From contig JABYQR010000007.1 of assembly GCA_022592445.1 (NCBI GenBank), forward strand, positions 124,001 through 188,000: a stretch of 64,000 bases of DNA, read 5' to 3'. The stretch is from Cytidiella melzeri. Taxonomy: Eukaryota > Basidiomycota > Agaricomycetes > Polyporales > Irpicaceae. The notes under the pieces were generated by a model. It had not been told where the DNA came from, ran no database searches, and saw only the letters and a program-made list of their open reading frames with translations. Of this stretch, positions 11,020 to 21,026 are shown one piece after another (the stretch's first letter is position 1; each line of letters starts with the position of its first letter). A program made the translations under genes and the position numbers.

Positions 11020-12837
11020 GCTTCAAACTAAGAACAACCTTAAAGACAACACAACCAACCACGAAGTGGCAATAGAAGTGTAAAGGTGTGGAAGCGCGGA
11101 AGTGTTAAAGTGTGCGAGGTGGTCTTAGAGTCCTAGTTTTTACCTGTGCTAAAAGAGCAACAAGGTTTTTGTGATAAAATTTATATGAAGGGAGTTAGAC
11201 GGGCAACTACCACTCGTATCGCGGGCAAAAGGGCAAGTTGGCGCGGTGAAAGCGAAAGAGTTATAGCGCGGCTCAAGGAGAACGCGCGGGAGATGTCGCG
11301 ACTTGTAGGAAAACGGCGCGCGGAGAGACGCAGAAGATAAACGCAGGTGCAATATGAATCTCAAACACAAAACGTGGTCGCTGATGAAGATGAAGTAGTC
11401 GCTGTAAAACGCGGGCACAGTGAAAGTGAACGCAGTAAGCTCGACGCAGTGAAGGTGAAACGCAACTCAGTAACGCAGTAAAATAACGCAGTTTAAAAAG
11501 TAAACGCAGTGTAACGAAGCCGAAAGGAACCGTAGAGGAAGATAAACTAATGGAGCGCGGGTTGTAGCGCAAGGCTATGTGAGATTGCAGTCAATTTGAC
11601 TCGACAGACTGCGCGCGGGGGCGGTAGTGTAGAACAACACTTCCCGAACGGCGGTGCGTATTGCAGGCGAATGCGTGGCCAACGACGACGTTGGTAGAGC
11701 TGGTAAGATTGAACTGCACTAGTTTGCACTCGTGGTCCTCGCCTTCAAAGTCTGGGGACAGCCAACAATCTGGGTGCGGCGCGCGCGGGCGATCGCAGTC
11801 AAGTGGGACAAAAGGTCCTGAATGTAGGGGAATTGGGTGATCGCTCTGAGTGTCGCAGTAAGAGCAGTTATCAAGCGAGTCCGCAACCGAGGCGACAGAC
11901 GACGCTGGCGAGGGTGATTTAGGAGTTGATCTCTCAGGGGAGACCGTAGACGCTACTGAGGGTTCTGGCGGCGGCGTGGGCACGGGGATGATGGGGTAAC
12001 GGTGTAGAACCTTGCGCAGGCGCGGGCGCGGGCGGTAAGGGCAGCAACCGTCGGGTAGGTGGGGAACGGTGGGACAGTAGCGGCAGACTCGAGGCGGGTT
12101 GTCGTTGGTAGACGCAGCAGACATAAACGTGAAAGAAGTCGCAGTGAGACAACGCAGAAGAAGCTACAGCTATGGGCACAAAGAGACTCCCTCGACGCGA
12201 GCGCAAAGCGTAAAGTGAACTCTGGAAACTGGGGTGGGGATTGATTTATTTCCTATGCAGTACAAGCAACACCTTTTTATATACTCTAAAGACCCTCTCC
12301 TAAACCTTTCCTTCTATGTCCTAAACCCAAATGCGAGAGTGAGGAAACAGGGTGGCAGAATACTTCTGTCTGCGGAGGCAAAATGTCCAGCGAGTTGGCG
12401 CCTGGCAGGACACAGCGTTGGTCGACGCGGCGTAGCAGCGCGCGCCCTTTTGCTGAAGAGGCGCCAACTGTTGCGAGCAGGTGATGAGGTGCCGTCCAGG
12501 AGTGGCACAGCGTAGCGTGATAGGAGTCTTCCTGAAACGGTGTTCGCGCGTCAAGTTTCTTCTACCGTTGGTCCGACCCGCGTCCGAAACACTTGGTGGC
12601 TGGCTGGCCCATGCTCCAATGCAAAAGGGGGCGCGTCTGTGTGTCAGAGTTCGGTGTGATTCCTCGGCCTCAGATGTTTCCGGCGCGTTGCTCCTTGCCA
12701 AGTCCTCGGATCCTCGGCAGATTTCTTGTGACCTCGTGACGCTGGGAAAGTGGAGGGACTTGCCGCTCAGGATGACGCTGGCCGTGCAAATGGTGAGGTG
12801 CTGCCGGGTCTCCGCGCCTAGCCGATTTCCGGGCGTA
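11020..12837 (-). mobile_element. 1.8 kb unclassified insertion inside the Harbinger transposase
   Basis: The insertion is bounded by a 4-bp direct repeat TCAC (11016-11019 and 12838-12841), the likely target duplication. Read on the minus strand it starts TACGCCCGGAAATCGG and contains a strong TATA box (about 12275-12288), then an ORF. It shows no reverse transcriptase or transposase. It could be a solo LTR with internal promoter, a terminal-repeat miniature retroelement, or a non-autonomous DNA element. Irregular ACGCAGT-type short repeats cluster at 11420-11520. Confidence 0.55.
11591..12124 (-). CDS. Uncharacterised Cys/Pro-rich ORF in the insertion
   Basis: An open frame of 177 codons from ATG 12124 (MSAASTNDNPPRVCRYC) to 11591, about 150 bp downstream of a TATA box on the same strand. 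It has paired cysteines in CRYC ... DGCC and CSYCDTQSDH, a Pro/Ser-rich middle, and a C-terminal stretch with DCWLSPDFEGEDHECKLVQF. I do not recognise the family. It may be a small zinc-binding protein of the insertion, or a chance frame in GC-rich DNA. Confidence 0.35.
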   Translation of the reverse strand: MSAASTNDNPPRVCRYCPTVPHLPDGCCPYRPRPRLRKVLHRYPIIPVPTPPPEPSVASTVSPERSTPKSPSPASSVASVADSLDNCSYCDTQSDHPIPLHSGPFVPLDCDRPRAPHPDCWLSPDFEGEDHECKLVQFNLTSSTNVVVGHAFACNTHRRSGSVVLHYRPRAQSVESN

Positions 12838-13573
12838 TCACCGCGAAAGCCTAAGTGTTGATCCATCCACTCTTTCTCCTTTTCCTTTTCCGCATGCGTG
12901 AGTCTCTGAACAAAGAGATTGTGAAGAGACTCAATAGCCTCGAAGCATTGCTGCGTGTACAGTACCACTGAACCCTCCAAAATTCCTGCTACTCTTGCAA
13001 TGTCCTCCATCAAAGCTCCATTGCCATACCGACCTGATCGGTAAAGTGTAACAGCAAGCTGCTGCTCCACAGGTGCTTGCAAATTGTTGGAATTGTTGAT
13101 AAAGATTGGATGATCATCAATCAAGTTCAGAAGTGTTTGAAACACCTCTGGAGACACGCGAAGCATGTTCTGGAAACAATGATGGGTGTGGGGACTTTGA
13201 GCATACTCCCATGCAAGATGCAAGTTGGGGACCTTTAGGACAGGAGGTCGCGCACGAAGATAGCGTGCTTGCATGATAGCAGCAAGAATCCCGACGTTAC
13301 CTTGAAGCTGCAAGAGAGTTTCCTCAAGGTTATTAGAAGGGTTCATGATATCCCGAAGCACCATGCTCTGGAGATATGCTTGAACAAGCTCTGTGCAATA
13401 GGAAGTTTAGGGCATGGTCGAGGAAGAAAAAGGTAACAAAAGTTGATTACGGTCGCTCGACTGCGTTACATCTTCGTGACTACCTAATTGGGTAAGCGCT
13501 CATCGGACCGGCTCTATAACCGGCGCTGCGAACTGCAAGCTGCGCTGCTGTGCCAACTTTGAACGACCCTATT

Positions 13574-13749
13574 GTACACAATTTGCGCTGTTGCGGCGCT
13601 AGGTGCCCGTCGCACCACTACTACTGTTGTTTTGTTTTTCGATACAACCTCAGACTGGTGCCTCTTTTCATACCACTCACTCCCTCAGCTCTGGACCACA
13701 CCTATTGTGTAGTGTAGCCCCCCTCCCAAAAAAAGGCCCAAATGTGGAC
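13574..13749. other. Short spacer between transposons
   Basis: No gene seen. A CCCCCCTCCCAAAAAAAGGC run lies near 13720. Probably old transposon end sequence. Confidence 0.3.
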
Positions 13750-16300
13750 TCCACATAATGAATGTCAGTGTGGCTGACATTTACAAGAAAGTCCCTGTCC
13801 ACTGGTTCACCATCTGTTACACCATCAATAACCTATCCCACAATTCCAATTTCTGTGCAAGAAAAGCCCAAGACAAGTTGTCCTTGCATTTTACAAGACT
13901 GTGATCTCTGTCACACCACTTTACTCCTGGCACGAGGCCTGCAACATCATGGATCTGCAGTGCGAGGCATTTCCACAAGTGTCTGCCCAAACAACACATC
14001 AAAGCCTTGTGGAGATTGGGCTGATGGAATATGTGTGTCAACAAAAGCCATTCCTGTCTAGAGCTCATAAGAAGAAGCAGAAGTGGTGGGCTGTTAACAC
14101 TGTACCTAATTGGATTGAGTTATACTTGGGACCAATCAGTAACATGCTAGTTGGGGATCTGGAATGGCAAGAGGGGGTTGTGTGTGAGTCCTTGGCCCCA
14201 GCTAAGTAAGCTGCACCTTCAATACTCTCAGACTTGGATTTGAACTTAGCAGGATCAGACTCTGAGTATTCAGATTTAAGTCAGATCAGATTGTATGAGT
14301 TGGACAACGGGCATAGGTTGGGCAACAATAAATAAGACTACTTCAGCTAGTGAAGTAGAAAATAGTAAGAGAGGGGAATCTGATTTGAGATTTGAGCGTA
14401 GCACTTCTACTGTACAAGTTAGGTACACTTACAGTTACTCCAATAGCAATAGACCACGGAGGCAGGTTATGTGCAGAGCACAGGTGGCACAGGTGGCACA
14501 GGTGGTGCAACCAAAGCCCTGGGCCCTGACAGCCTGCTCATTTCCAGTGGCCCACCTGCTTTGCAGTCTTGGATATGTTGCAGTCATGGGCACTCTTTGC
14601 GCCACCTGCTGACACGGAGACGGGGCTCGACGTGACAAACAGGGACACAAAGTGGATATTGACAAGGAGGTGGTGGCAGGTGTGAAGCACAATGCTCTCA
14701 CCAGCTATCAGACTTTATGCAAGTATCTAGCCCAGTGAAGACCAAGTTAGTATTCTGACTACCAGCTATGTAGTACAGAGGGGGTTTTGCTTACCTAGCC
14801 CAGTGAAGACCAAGAGGTCGAGATGGGGGGCTAGGAGCGTACATGCAGCAGTATATATAGACTTCAGGGACCTGCACACAGACCTTGTTAAGGGCAGGCT
14901 TTGCAAGAAGCCGTGTGAACAAAGAACAAAAGAACTACCTAAAGGAGAACAATAGCTATTGTCTAGACTTTGCCAAGAACTCTACTCGTGAGAGAATCTA
15001 TCTGAAAGGAGACCAACTATTGTATTCCATTCCCACACCTGTGAGAACATTCTTCCATAAAGAGAACAATAGGGAAAGAACAAAAGGAGTCCGTGTGAAC
15101 AGTATCTATGACGTCAAACCCTAGCTATGGGCTGAGCCATGTGGTTGTAGCCATCTGGTCTTACATAAGCTAGGTCACATGCCAGTGTGATGTAGTAGCA
15201 AGTAACGTGACCATGTAGAGCGTCTAAGCCACATGATACGGGTGCTTAATAGACGTGCAAGGAGTTTGTGCAGAGGAGGTTGCAACTGGGTTGCAGCCCG
15301 GAGTTTTACAGATAAAAACAAGAGGTAAATTGCAAAAATTAAGGGCTAGTTGGGCCATCCACAACACCTGCATCACTCTTGTTTTGTGTGCACTTTTCCA
15401 TTGCAGTCTGCTGTTATTGAGATAGCTGTATATACTACAGGTTGAGATTCCAATAGAAAACACATATAACAGATGACTTGGGGTAAGTGTTCAGAGGTAT
15501 GGATCAGAATTGGATTGTAGTTAGGACATGCATGAAGCAGAAAGTACAAGGTAAAGATGGATGTGGACTACCAGATGCCAGAGTTGTGAAGGGTTTGGAG
15601 AACTGTCAGGAGCATATGATACAGGGTGCATGAACTGGTAACAGGAGAAGGCCGGAGTGATTGGTTCACATGATCCAATCTGGATTGTAGCATGACAGAC
15701 ACCAGATGGGGGCAGAAAGAGTGAGGGGTAATGATGTCCTAGGCAAGTTCAAATTCAATCTGTTTGGCTCAGATGGGAAGGAGTACTGCCAAAGAAGACA
15801 GGGTGAGGAGTTTTTGAACTGGCATGTGCAGAAGACAGTGAAGCACAGGGGTGGAAGTATCATGGTGTGGGGATGCATCACTTCAAAGGGACAAGGAAGG
15901 CTACACTGGATTGATGGGAAGATGGATGCAAACCTTTACTGCTCCATCCTAATCAGAGTTGCTGCTTGGTACCTTAGCAGACCAAATTTGACCTGCCAAC
16001 GGATCATGTTCCAACAGGACAATGATCAAAGTGCTTGTCAAAGCTTGCTACAGCCTGATTCAAAGAAAACAAATCACTGTGTTGCCCTGGCCTCCAAATT
16101 CACCTGATATGAATATTCTGGAGAATATATGGGATCATCTTAACTGCAAATTACAGGCTCCCAAGCAGCAGCCATTGAATAAGGAGGACTTTGGGAGAAA
16201 ATGCGGGAGGAGTGCGCAAATCTTGATAATGGGTGTATCAAGGGATCATATGAGTCTCTTACCACCCGTACAGCAGAGGTGATGCAGGCAAAAGGGTCCT
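13750..16300 (+). pseudogene. Tc1/mariner transposase relic, split by insertions
   Basis: The N-terminal part (about 13770-14120) shows ARKAQDKLSLHF and, in another frame, VCQQKPFLSRAHKKKQKWW, which resemble the DNA-binding half of fungal Tc1 transposases. The C-terminal half (about 15700-16240) has KFNLFGSDGKEYC, VKHRGGSIMVWGCITSKG, LHWIDGKMDANLYCSIL, IMFQQDND and VLPWPPNSPDMNILENIWDH, the hallmark DDE region of this family. Frames change several times and stops are present. The first catalytic Asp region reads DVLGKFKFNLF and so appears lost. A solo LTR (14610-15366) and other unrecognised sequence lie between the halves. Confidence 0.8.
14610..15366 (-). mobile_element. Solo LTR of the Ty3 family also present at 38753-46415
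   Basis: Read on the minus strand it starts TGTTGTGGATGGCC and ends GTCTCCGTGTCA, like the LTRs of the full element. It is flanked by the 5-bp duplication CCTGC (14605-14609 and 15367-15371). It keeps the TATATATA box and the AGGTCGAGAT/ATCTCGACCT decamer. Length is 757 bp. It most likely arose by LTR-LTR recombination after insertion into the Tc1/mariner relic. Confidence 0.92.
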
Positions 16301-16818
16301 ATACTAGATAATAACTGTTCTGGAATATTATAACACAATGGTACATAACCAAGTTGAGATCATGCTCAATAGTGGTAGTACAACACTTGGGTGTTTAATG
16401 CAGCTTTTGTAAATCAAGCCTCAAGGTTTTGTACTTGATCACAGGGTTGGCTAAGACACAGAGGAAAAGGTGGCGGTTAGCAAAGAAGAGGACATGGTTC
16501 TTCATGGTTGTGTCTGAGATTACAAACTCCTTCACGGCACCTGCAAGAGCATTGCAAGCAGATTGAAGTTCTGCAATGAAGGCGTGGAAGTCATTGTTTT
16601 GCTGCAACAGGCTGTAGAAGCAGTCAAGAGCCTCAAGGTGCCAACAAGTCAGCACAAAGTGTTTGCAAACCCTGGCAGAGAAGAGATTCCAGGTGGTCAA
16701 TGCTTTGAGTTTGTCGCAATTCTCATTTCACCAGGACACAGCGGAGTCATCCGTCATCTTCAATCCAGCCAACGTGATTTGCACCCAAACAGACAATACA
16801 CAAGTACACATGGATGTA

Positions 16819-17292
16819 ACAGTTAAGGTTACTACTCACCAGGTAAGTTGATAAACTGGGGGGAGTTGATGGAGATAGAGAGTAAGAGGTGTGGTGAGCG
16901 AAGTACTGTGAGGTACTGAGTAGTCCTAGTTCAACAGAGTGGATAAGACTGAGGGGATATGCCCTCAGGAGTGCCTCTATATATACATGAAGGGGAGGAC
17001 CCCAGGTACTACCTTAAGACCCCTAATACCTACATGAGTAAGCGAAGTAATCTACCTTACTAAGCATGCCCTATGCCCTAGTGGAGCCACTTCAATAATC
17101 AACCAATAGCAATTGTCCCCATGACCTGACCCCATGACCCAGCTCCAAGGCTAGACTTGTTCTAGCTTGTTCTAAGACAAGGCTAGACTTTTTCAGAAGG
17201 TTCTAAGAACTATGCCATCATCTTACTAGAATGTTCTACACTATGACATCATAGTTCCAGCAAGTTCCACAAGGTTCCAGAGAGTTCTATCA
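16819..17292 (-). repeat. LTR-like repeat, copy A
   Basis: About 475 bp matching, in reverse orientation, the repeat at about 18896-19385 (roughly 90% by eye). It contains a TATA element (tctatatatacatg near 16978) and ends near TGTAACAG and TGATAC, so it may be a solo LTR. No clear target duplication was found because it abuts another repeat at 17293. Confidence 0.65.
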
Positions 17293-17507
17293 TGTGATAC
17301 ACAGATAAGGAAAGGAGCGCATCAATTGATAGGCACTGAGAATAAGCGCCGGAATAGGCGCCTGATAAGCGCCAGATAAGCGCTGGATAAGCGCCTAAAT
17401 AGACGCCGGATAAGTGCTGGATAAGCGCTTGACAAGCGCTCAGATATTCCCAATAATACCGTTGCCTGGTAAGGCAAGTCTTGTAGAAACATTGAAAATC
17501 TGTGACA
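17293..17507 (+). repeat. 215-bp repeat with GATAAGCGC array, copy 1
   Basis: Starts TGTGATACACAGATAAGG and ends AAAATCTGTGACA. The ends are weak inverted repeats sharing CACAGAT. The centre holds a tandem array of about 12-bp units of the form GGATAAGCGCCT (17345-17440). Other copies: 18085-18306 (inverted) and 32831-33053. Probably a small non-autonomous DNA element. Confidence 0.7.
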
Positions 17508-18084
17508 GTGGAGTTGAGAAGGAGCGCCATCTCAAAGGTGTCTTGGCACTTGTTGAGCCAATTTGCAACAACACTATGAGACAACAGTCCAGCCAGTATT
17601 GGCACATCAGTCCTAGTAGACATTTCAATTTGTCATGGTGTTATAACAAGGGGATGTGACCTGGACAAGGAGAGAGACTCAGGAGAAGGTGGTCGTCGAG
17701 TGCTAGAGAGTGGCGGAGTGGCAGAAGTGAAATCAGGCAAAGACTCAGGCAGGGGCGATAGAGGGCTCAAGTGTGTGGTAGGTGACTTGGTTGGCAGATG
17801 TTGAGGGAGGTCTTTCAATGCTGAAGGACGACATATCCACAATGGCACCAGATCTGCAGAGGTAGCACAACTTGTAGCTCGTGCGGACTCATGGGCCTTG
17901 GTTTGAGACTGTTGGTCAGCCACGATGGATAGATTCTTGTGAGCGAGAGCAGGGATCTAAGCAGTGGGAGTTCAAAAAAAAGTGTAAGGCGATCTGGCAG
18001 CTTGTCTTTACTGGGGCATGCGGTTGATCAGAAAAGGAACAGGACTGTACTGTATTGTCCAGATGTGTGGCAACAGGTGCAAGT

Positions 18085-18306
18085 TGTCACAGATTTTCAA
18101 TGTTTCTACAAGACTTGCCTGAACAGGCAACAGTATTATTGGGAATATTTAGGTGCTTATCCAGCACTTATCCAGCATCTATGTAGGTGCTTATCCAGCG
18201 CTGATCTGGCGCTTATTTCAGCACTTATTTCAGCACCTATCAATTGATGTGCACTCCATCATTGATGCACTGATGTGCTCTTTTCCTTATCTGTGTATCT
18301 GTTACA
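18085..18306 (-). repeat. 215-bp repeat with GATAAGCGC array, copy 2 (inverted)
   Basis: Starts TGTCACAGATTTTC and ends near CTTATCTGTGTATC on the plus strand, the reverse of copy 1. The array of GCGCTTATC/GCACTTATC units is at 18150-18235. Together with copy 1 it forms inverted arms around 577 bp. Confidence 0.7.
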
Positions 18307-18895
18307 ATCCGAACCAACCACCTGACTTCACGTGACCTCCGCACCCAAACACCGTGCCACATATGCTGCATGTCTGCACCGACATCATCATGACCCTTAT
18401 CTGTTTCCTTTACATCATGCTGTGTTACGGTTTGGTCATTCATGACCAGTTCCTTATCTCTCTGCATGAACGTGCAATTCCCTTTGTTTCACTTTAGTCT
18501 ACTCTTAACAGACTTTGAATCATTGTAGTATATATACAAGACCAAACTGTAGTAGATAAGTAATTCAAATATCAAATAAGATTTCCCTTCTTACTCTCTT
18601 CATCTGCATTTGACTTCACTAGCTGAAGTCGTTTTACTTGTCGTTGTCCGACATCCCCTCGCTATGTCTGGTGATCTGATCATCACACCTCTGCAGGTCC
18701 ACAATTCGATTGAGCCTTGCTCTCAAACCCTTGATCATGATAAGTACAAATACGAGTCATGAGAATCTTGAGCAGCGCAACTTACTTAGTTGAAGCCAAG
18801 ACTCCTTTTGATTCCCTCATCTGCTCTGCCACTGCCGCATCCCTGCAGACACTGCAGTGCTGCGTCTCCCCTCTTTTTGTCGTGTTCTTAACAGT
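18307..18895. other. Unassigned transposon-like spacer
   Basis: Contains a TATA-like box (gtagtatatatacaag near 18527) and a CTTCACTAGCTGAAGT palindrome. No coding region was recognised. It separates copy 2 of the 215-bp repeat from LTR-like copy B and may itself be an LTR fragment. Confidence 0.35.
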
Positions 18896-19385
18896 ATCAC
18901 ATAATAGAACTCTCTGGAACCTTGTGGAACATGCTGGAACTATGATGTCATAGTGTAGAACATTATAGTAGATGATGTCATATTTCTTAGAACCTTCTGG
19001 AAAAGTACAGCCTTGTCTTAGAACAAGCCAGAACAAGTTTAGCCTTGGGACTGGGTCATGGGGTCAGGTCATGGGAACAATTGCTATTGGTTGATCATTG
19101 AAGTGGCACCACTAGGGCATAGGGCATGCTTAGTAAGGTAGATTACTTCGATTACTCATGTAGGTATTAGGGGTCTTAGGGTAGTACCTGGGGTCCTCCC
19201 CTTCATGTATATATAGAGGCACTCCTGCTCAGTGAGGGCATATCCCCTCAGTCTTATCCACTCTGTTGAACTAGGACTACTCAGTACCCACCAGTACTTT
19301 GCTCACCACCACTCTTACTCTCTATCTCACACTATCTCCCCAAGTTTATCAACTTACCTGGTGAGTAGTACCTTACTGTTTCACA
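18896..19385 (+). repeat. LTR-like repeat, copy B
   Basis: Plus-strand copy of the repeat at 16819-17292. It holds gaactctctggaaccttg at the left, a TATA box (catgtatatatagagg near 19205), a T/C-rich segment and ACTTACCTGGTGAGTAG at the right. It is probably a diverged solo LTR; a flanking duplication could not be fixed. Confidence 0.65.
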
Positions 19386-19387
19386 AT

Positions 19388-19430
19388 CTCCTCTTGATTG
19401 TATGGGTCAGGTGGCCTCCAAGCACGGTAC
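19388..19430 (-). pseudogene. Tiny fragment of the LINE-like repeat seen at 33305-33360
   Basis: About 43 bp nearly identical to part of the LINE relic near 33310-33355 (minus-strand coding for the HAWRPPDPYNQEE region). Homology fades beyond it. Confidence 0.5.
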
Positions 19431-19587
19431 TTGGTGTATAGGCAGCTGCACTGACTGGGCCAATTTTCTCATACACAGCTAGAGTTAAGACTGTAAGTGA
19501 GCTGTGTACTTCTTGATGGGCAGATGATGGTGATGCCTGTGTGGGGAGGCAACCAATTATCTGTGTAGTCTGCACATACTATCTTGC

Positions 19588-20345
19588 TGACACGGAGACA
19601 AGGCTCGACGTGACAAACAGGGACACGAAGTGGATGACAACGAAGTGGTGGTGGTAGGCGTGAAGCTCAATACTCTCACCAGCTATAAACCTTATGCAGA
19701 TGTCTAGCCCAGTAAAGACCAAGTTAGTATTGGGTACTACTAGCTATGTAGTACAGGAGGGGTTTGCTTACCTAGCCCAGTAAAGACCAAGAGGTCGAGA
19801 TGGGGGCTAGGAGCGTACATGTAGCTGCTTATATAGACTTCAGGGACCTGCGCACAGACCATGTTGAGGGCAGGCTTTGCAAGAAGCCATGGGAACGAAG
19901 AACAAAAGAACTACCTAAAGGAGAACAATAGCTATTGTCTAGACCTTGCCAAGAACTCTACCCGTGAGAGAATCTATCTAAAAGGAGACCAACTATTGTA
20001 TTCCATTCCCACACCTGTGAGAACATCCTTCCATAAAGAGAACAATAAGGAAAGAACAATAAGGAGCCCATGTGGACAGTATCTATGACGTCAAACCCTA
20101 GCTATGGGCTGAGCCATGTGCTTGTAGCCATGTGGTCTTACTTAAGCTAAGTCACATGCCAGTGTGACGTAGTAGCAAGTAATGTGACCGTGTGGAGCGT
20201 CTAAGCCACGTGATACGGGCGCTTAATAGATGTGAAAAGGGAGTTTATGCAGAGAAGACTGCAACTGAGCTACAGCCCGGAGTTTTACAGATAAAAACAA
20301 GAGGTAAATTGCGAAAATTAAGGGCTAGTCAGGCCATCCATGACA
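19588..20345 (-). mobile_element. Solo LTR of the Ty3 family, second copy
   Basis: 758 bp. On the minus strand it starts TGTCATGGATGGCCTGAC and ends TTGTCTCCGTGTCA. The 5-bp duplication is CTTGC (19583-19587 and 20346-20350). Of the three solo copies it is the closest by eye to the LTRs of the full element. Confidence 0.92.
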
Positions 20346-20350
20346 CTTGC

Positions 20351-21026
20351 CCAATAGCACATCATAAATTCTTTGTGGTCTGCTCATAAGGAGCAGGAAG
20401 TGAAAATTGTCTGAGCAAGCATGGAACACAGCAGCATCAGAGCAGCACCCTTGCGGCCATCAGCAATGTGATCCATGGACTTGCACATTCTTGTCATGTG
20501 AGGTCTTCCCCCTTCCCACTAGTCTCGGAACCAGCCGTTTAGCTTTGCCTATTTGGGGGCGGGGTTCGAAAAAGAGAAGACGGAGAGGCTGCTAAACGTC
20601 TGGTGAATTTCGTAGAGAGGGGTAGTGATCACCCCCACGTGATGTATCTGATCGCATTCACCACACACACGTCCGTTGCAAGCGCCGAGTGGCCGTACAG
20701 TAAAGTAATTTAAGACTGGCCACTGTCGATCCTATCGACAAAGCTTGGAGGCCATTTCATTTGTATAGTCATAACCTAATGCCAAGAAAGTTGAATAGTG
20801 TGTACTCTCAATCCCCGAGCCCACAGACGACTTGAAGCTACCTGACGCGACGCGACGCGTCCACAACGCGTCCATTATCGGGCGTTTATTATTATCGTGC
20901 TCGCGCGACCTGCGCTCCCATCCTCTCTCCCTCGCTCTGTCCTCGGTCCCTTCCCTCAAAAGCTCCTATAGGTTATTAGCTTATAATAATATGCTTTAAC
21001 CCACTCGTTTACTGCTATATTCCATC
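20351..21026. other. Region upstream of the RecQ-like gene
   Basis: No gene recognised. The last 200 bp is GC-rich and holds the CGCGTCCACAACGCGTCCA element, then AT-rich sequence (gcttataataatatgc) before the helicase ATG. Confidence 0.35.
20856..20874. promoter_or_regulatory. Paired MCB-like (ACGCGT) boxes upstream of the RecQ-like gene
   Basis: The 19-mer CGCGTCCACAACGCGTCCA, with the A just before it, contains two ACGCGT cores about 150 bp before the helicase ATG. ACGCGT is the core bound by the fungal MBF cell-cycle factor, which drives S-phase DNA-replication genes. The same 19-mer occurs at 53307-53325. Function is inferred from sequence alone. Confidence 0.4.

Larger units (their letters stand above)
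10279..13364 (-). pseudogene. Harbinger transposase (DDE_Tnp_4-like), interrupted and decayed
   Basis: The N-terminal part (13364 down to about 12842) begins MVLRDIMNPSNNLEETL and includes HHCFQNMLRVSPEVFQTLL and AVTLYRSGRYGNGALMEDIA, typical of Harbinger nucleases. The C-terminal part (about 11010-10279) holds WRNGWVMYDGTIVALSSKPG (first Asp), NYSHGLVGSAHDASAF, EGEFAWTDSAYPC (second Asp) and LKGCWQCLRGLRV. An intron near 10826-10873 joins NVQ to IGNIP. The third acidic residue, expected as Glu in an RxxEH motif, reads VRSVH here, so the catalytic triad is incomplete. The two halves are separated by the 11020-12837 insertion, and rejoining them at the 4-bp repeat would put them in different frames unless an intron lay there. 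Confidence 0.85.
10000..13570 (-). mobile_element. PIF/Harbinger DNA transposon with a nested insertion
   Basis: Terminal inverted repeats of about 50 bp with only a few mismatches. The left one starts AGGGTCGTTCAAAGTTGGC at 10000 and its reverse complement ends at 13570. They are flanked by a 3-bp duplication ATT (9997-9999 and 13571-13573). PIF/Harbinger elements make 3-bp duplications, usually TWA, so ATT is a slight departure. The transposase gene is on the minus strand and is split by a 1.8 kb insertion at 11020-12837. No separate Myb/SANT ORF was found, so the element may lack its usual second protein. Confidence 0.85.
16395..17940 (-). pseudogene. Gag-like gene relic, split by repeats
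   Basis: On the minus strand, a Pro/Ser-rich open frame (17923-17633, MADQQSQTKAHES) is followed in another frame by MSTRTDVPILAGLLSHSVV and ANWLNKCQDTFEMALLLNS, which stops at a repeat boundary (17507). After two repeats (17293-17507 and about 16819-17292) it resumes as LTTWNLFSARVCKHFVLTCW and QQNNDFHAFIAELQSA, ending at 16395. The pattern of a short N-terminal domain, WxExxDxLKALxTWxxFxxR and a helical region resembles retrotransposon gag proteins. No zinc knuckle is seen. Identification is tentative. Confidence 0.45.

Noticed and set aside
12321..12840. Continuation of the Harbinger N-terminal frame into the insertion
   Set aside because: The frame stays open by chance for about 170 codons, but similarity to Harbinger ends at about 12842, at the TCAC repeat.
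14885..15124. Recurring 75-80 codon frame (MLRAGFARSR...) in all copies of the LTR
   Set aside because: It lies inside LTRs, in either orientation, with no motif. Conservation is explained by the repeat itself.
17345..17440. CRISPR-like short repeat array
   Set aside because: Units of about 12 bp without unique spacers in a eukaryotic transposon context; it is a tandem array.
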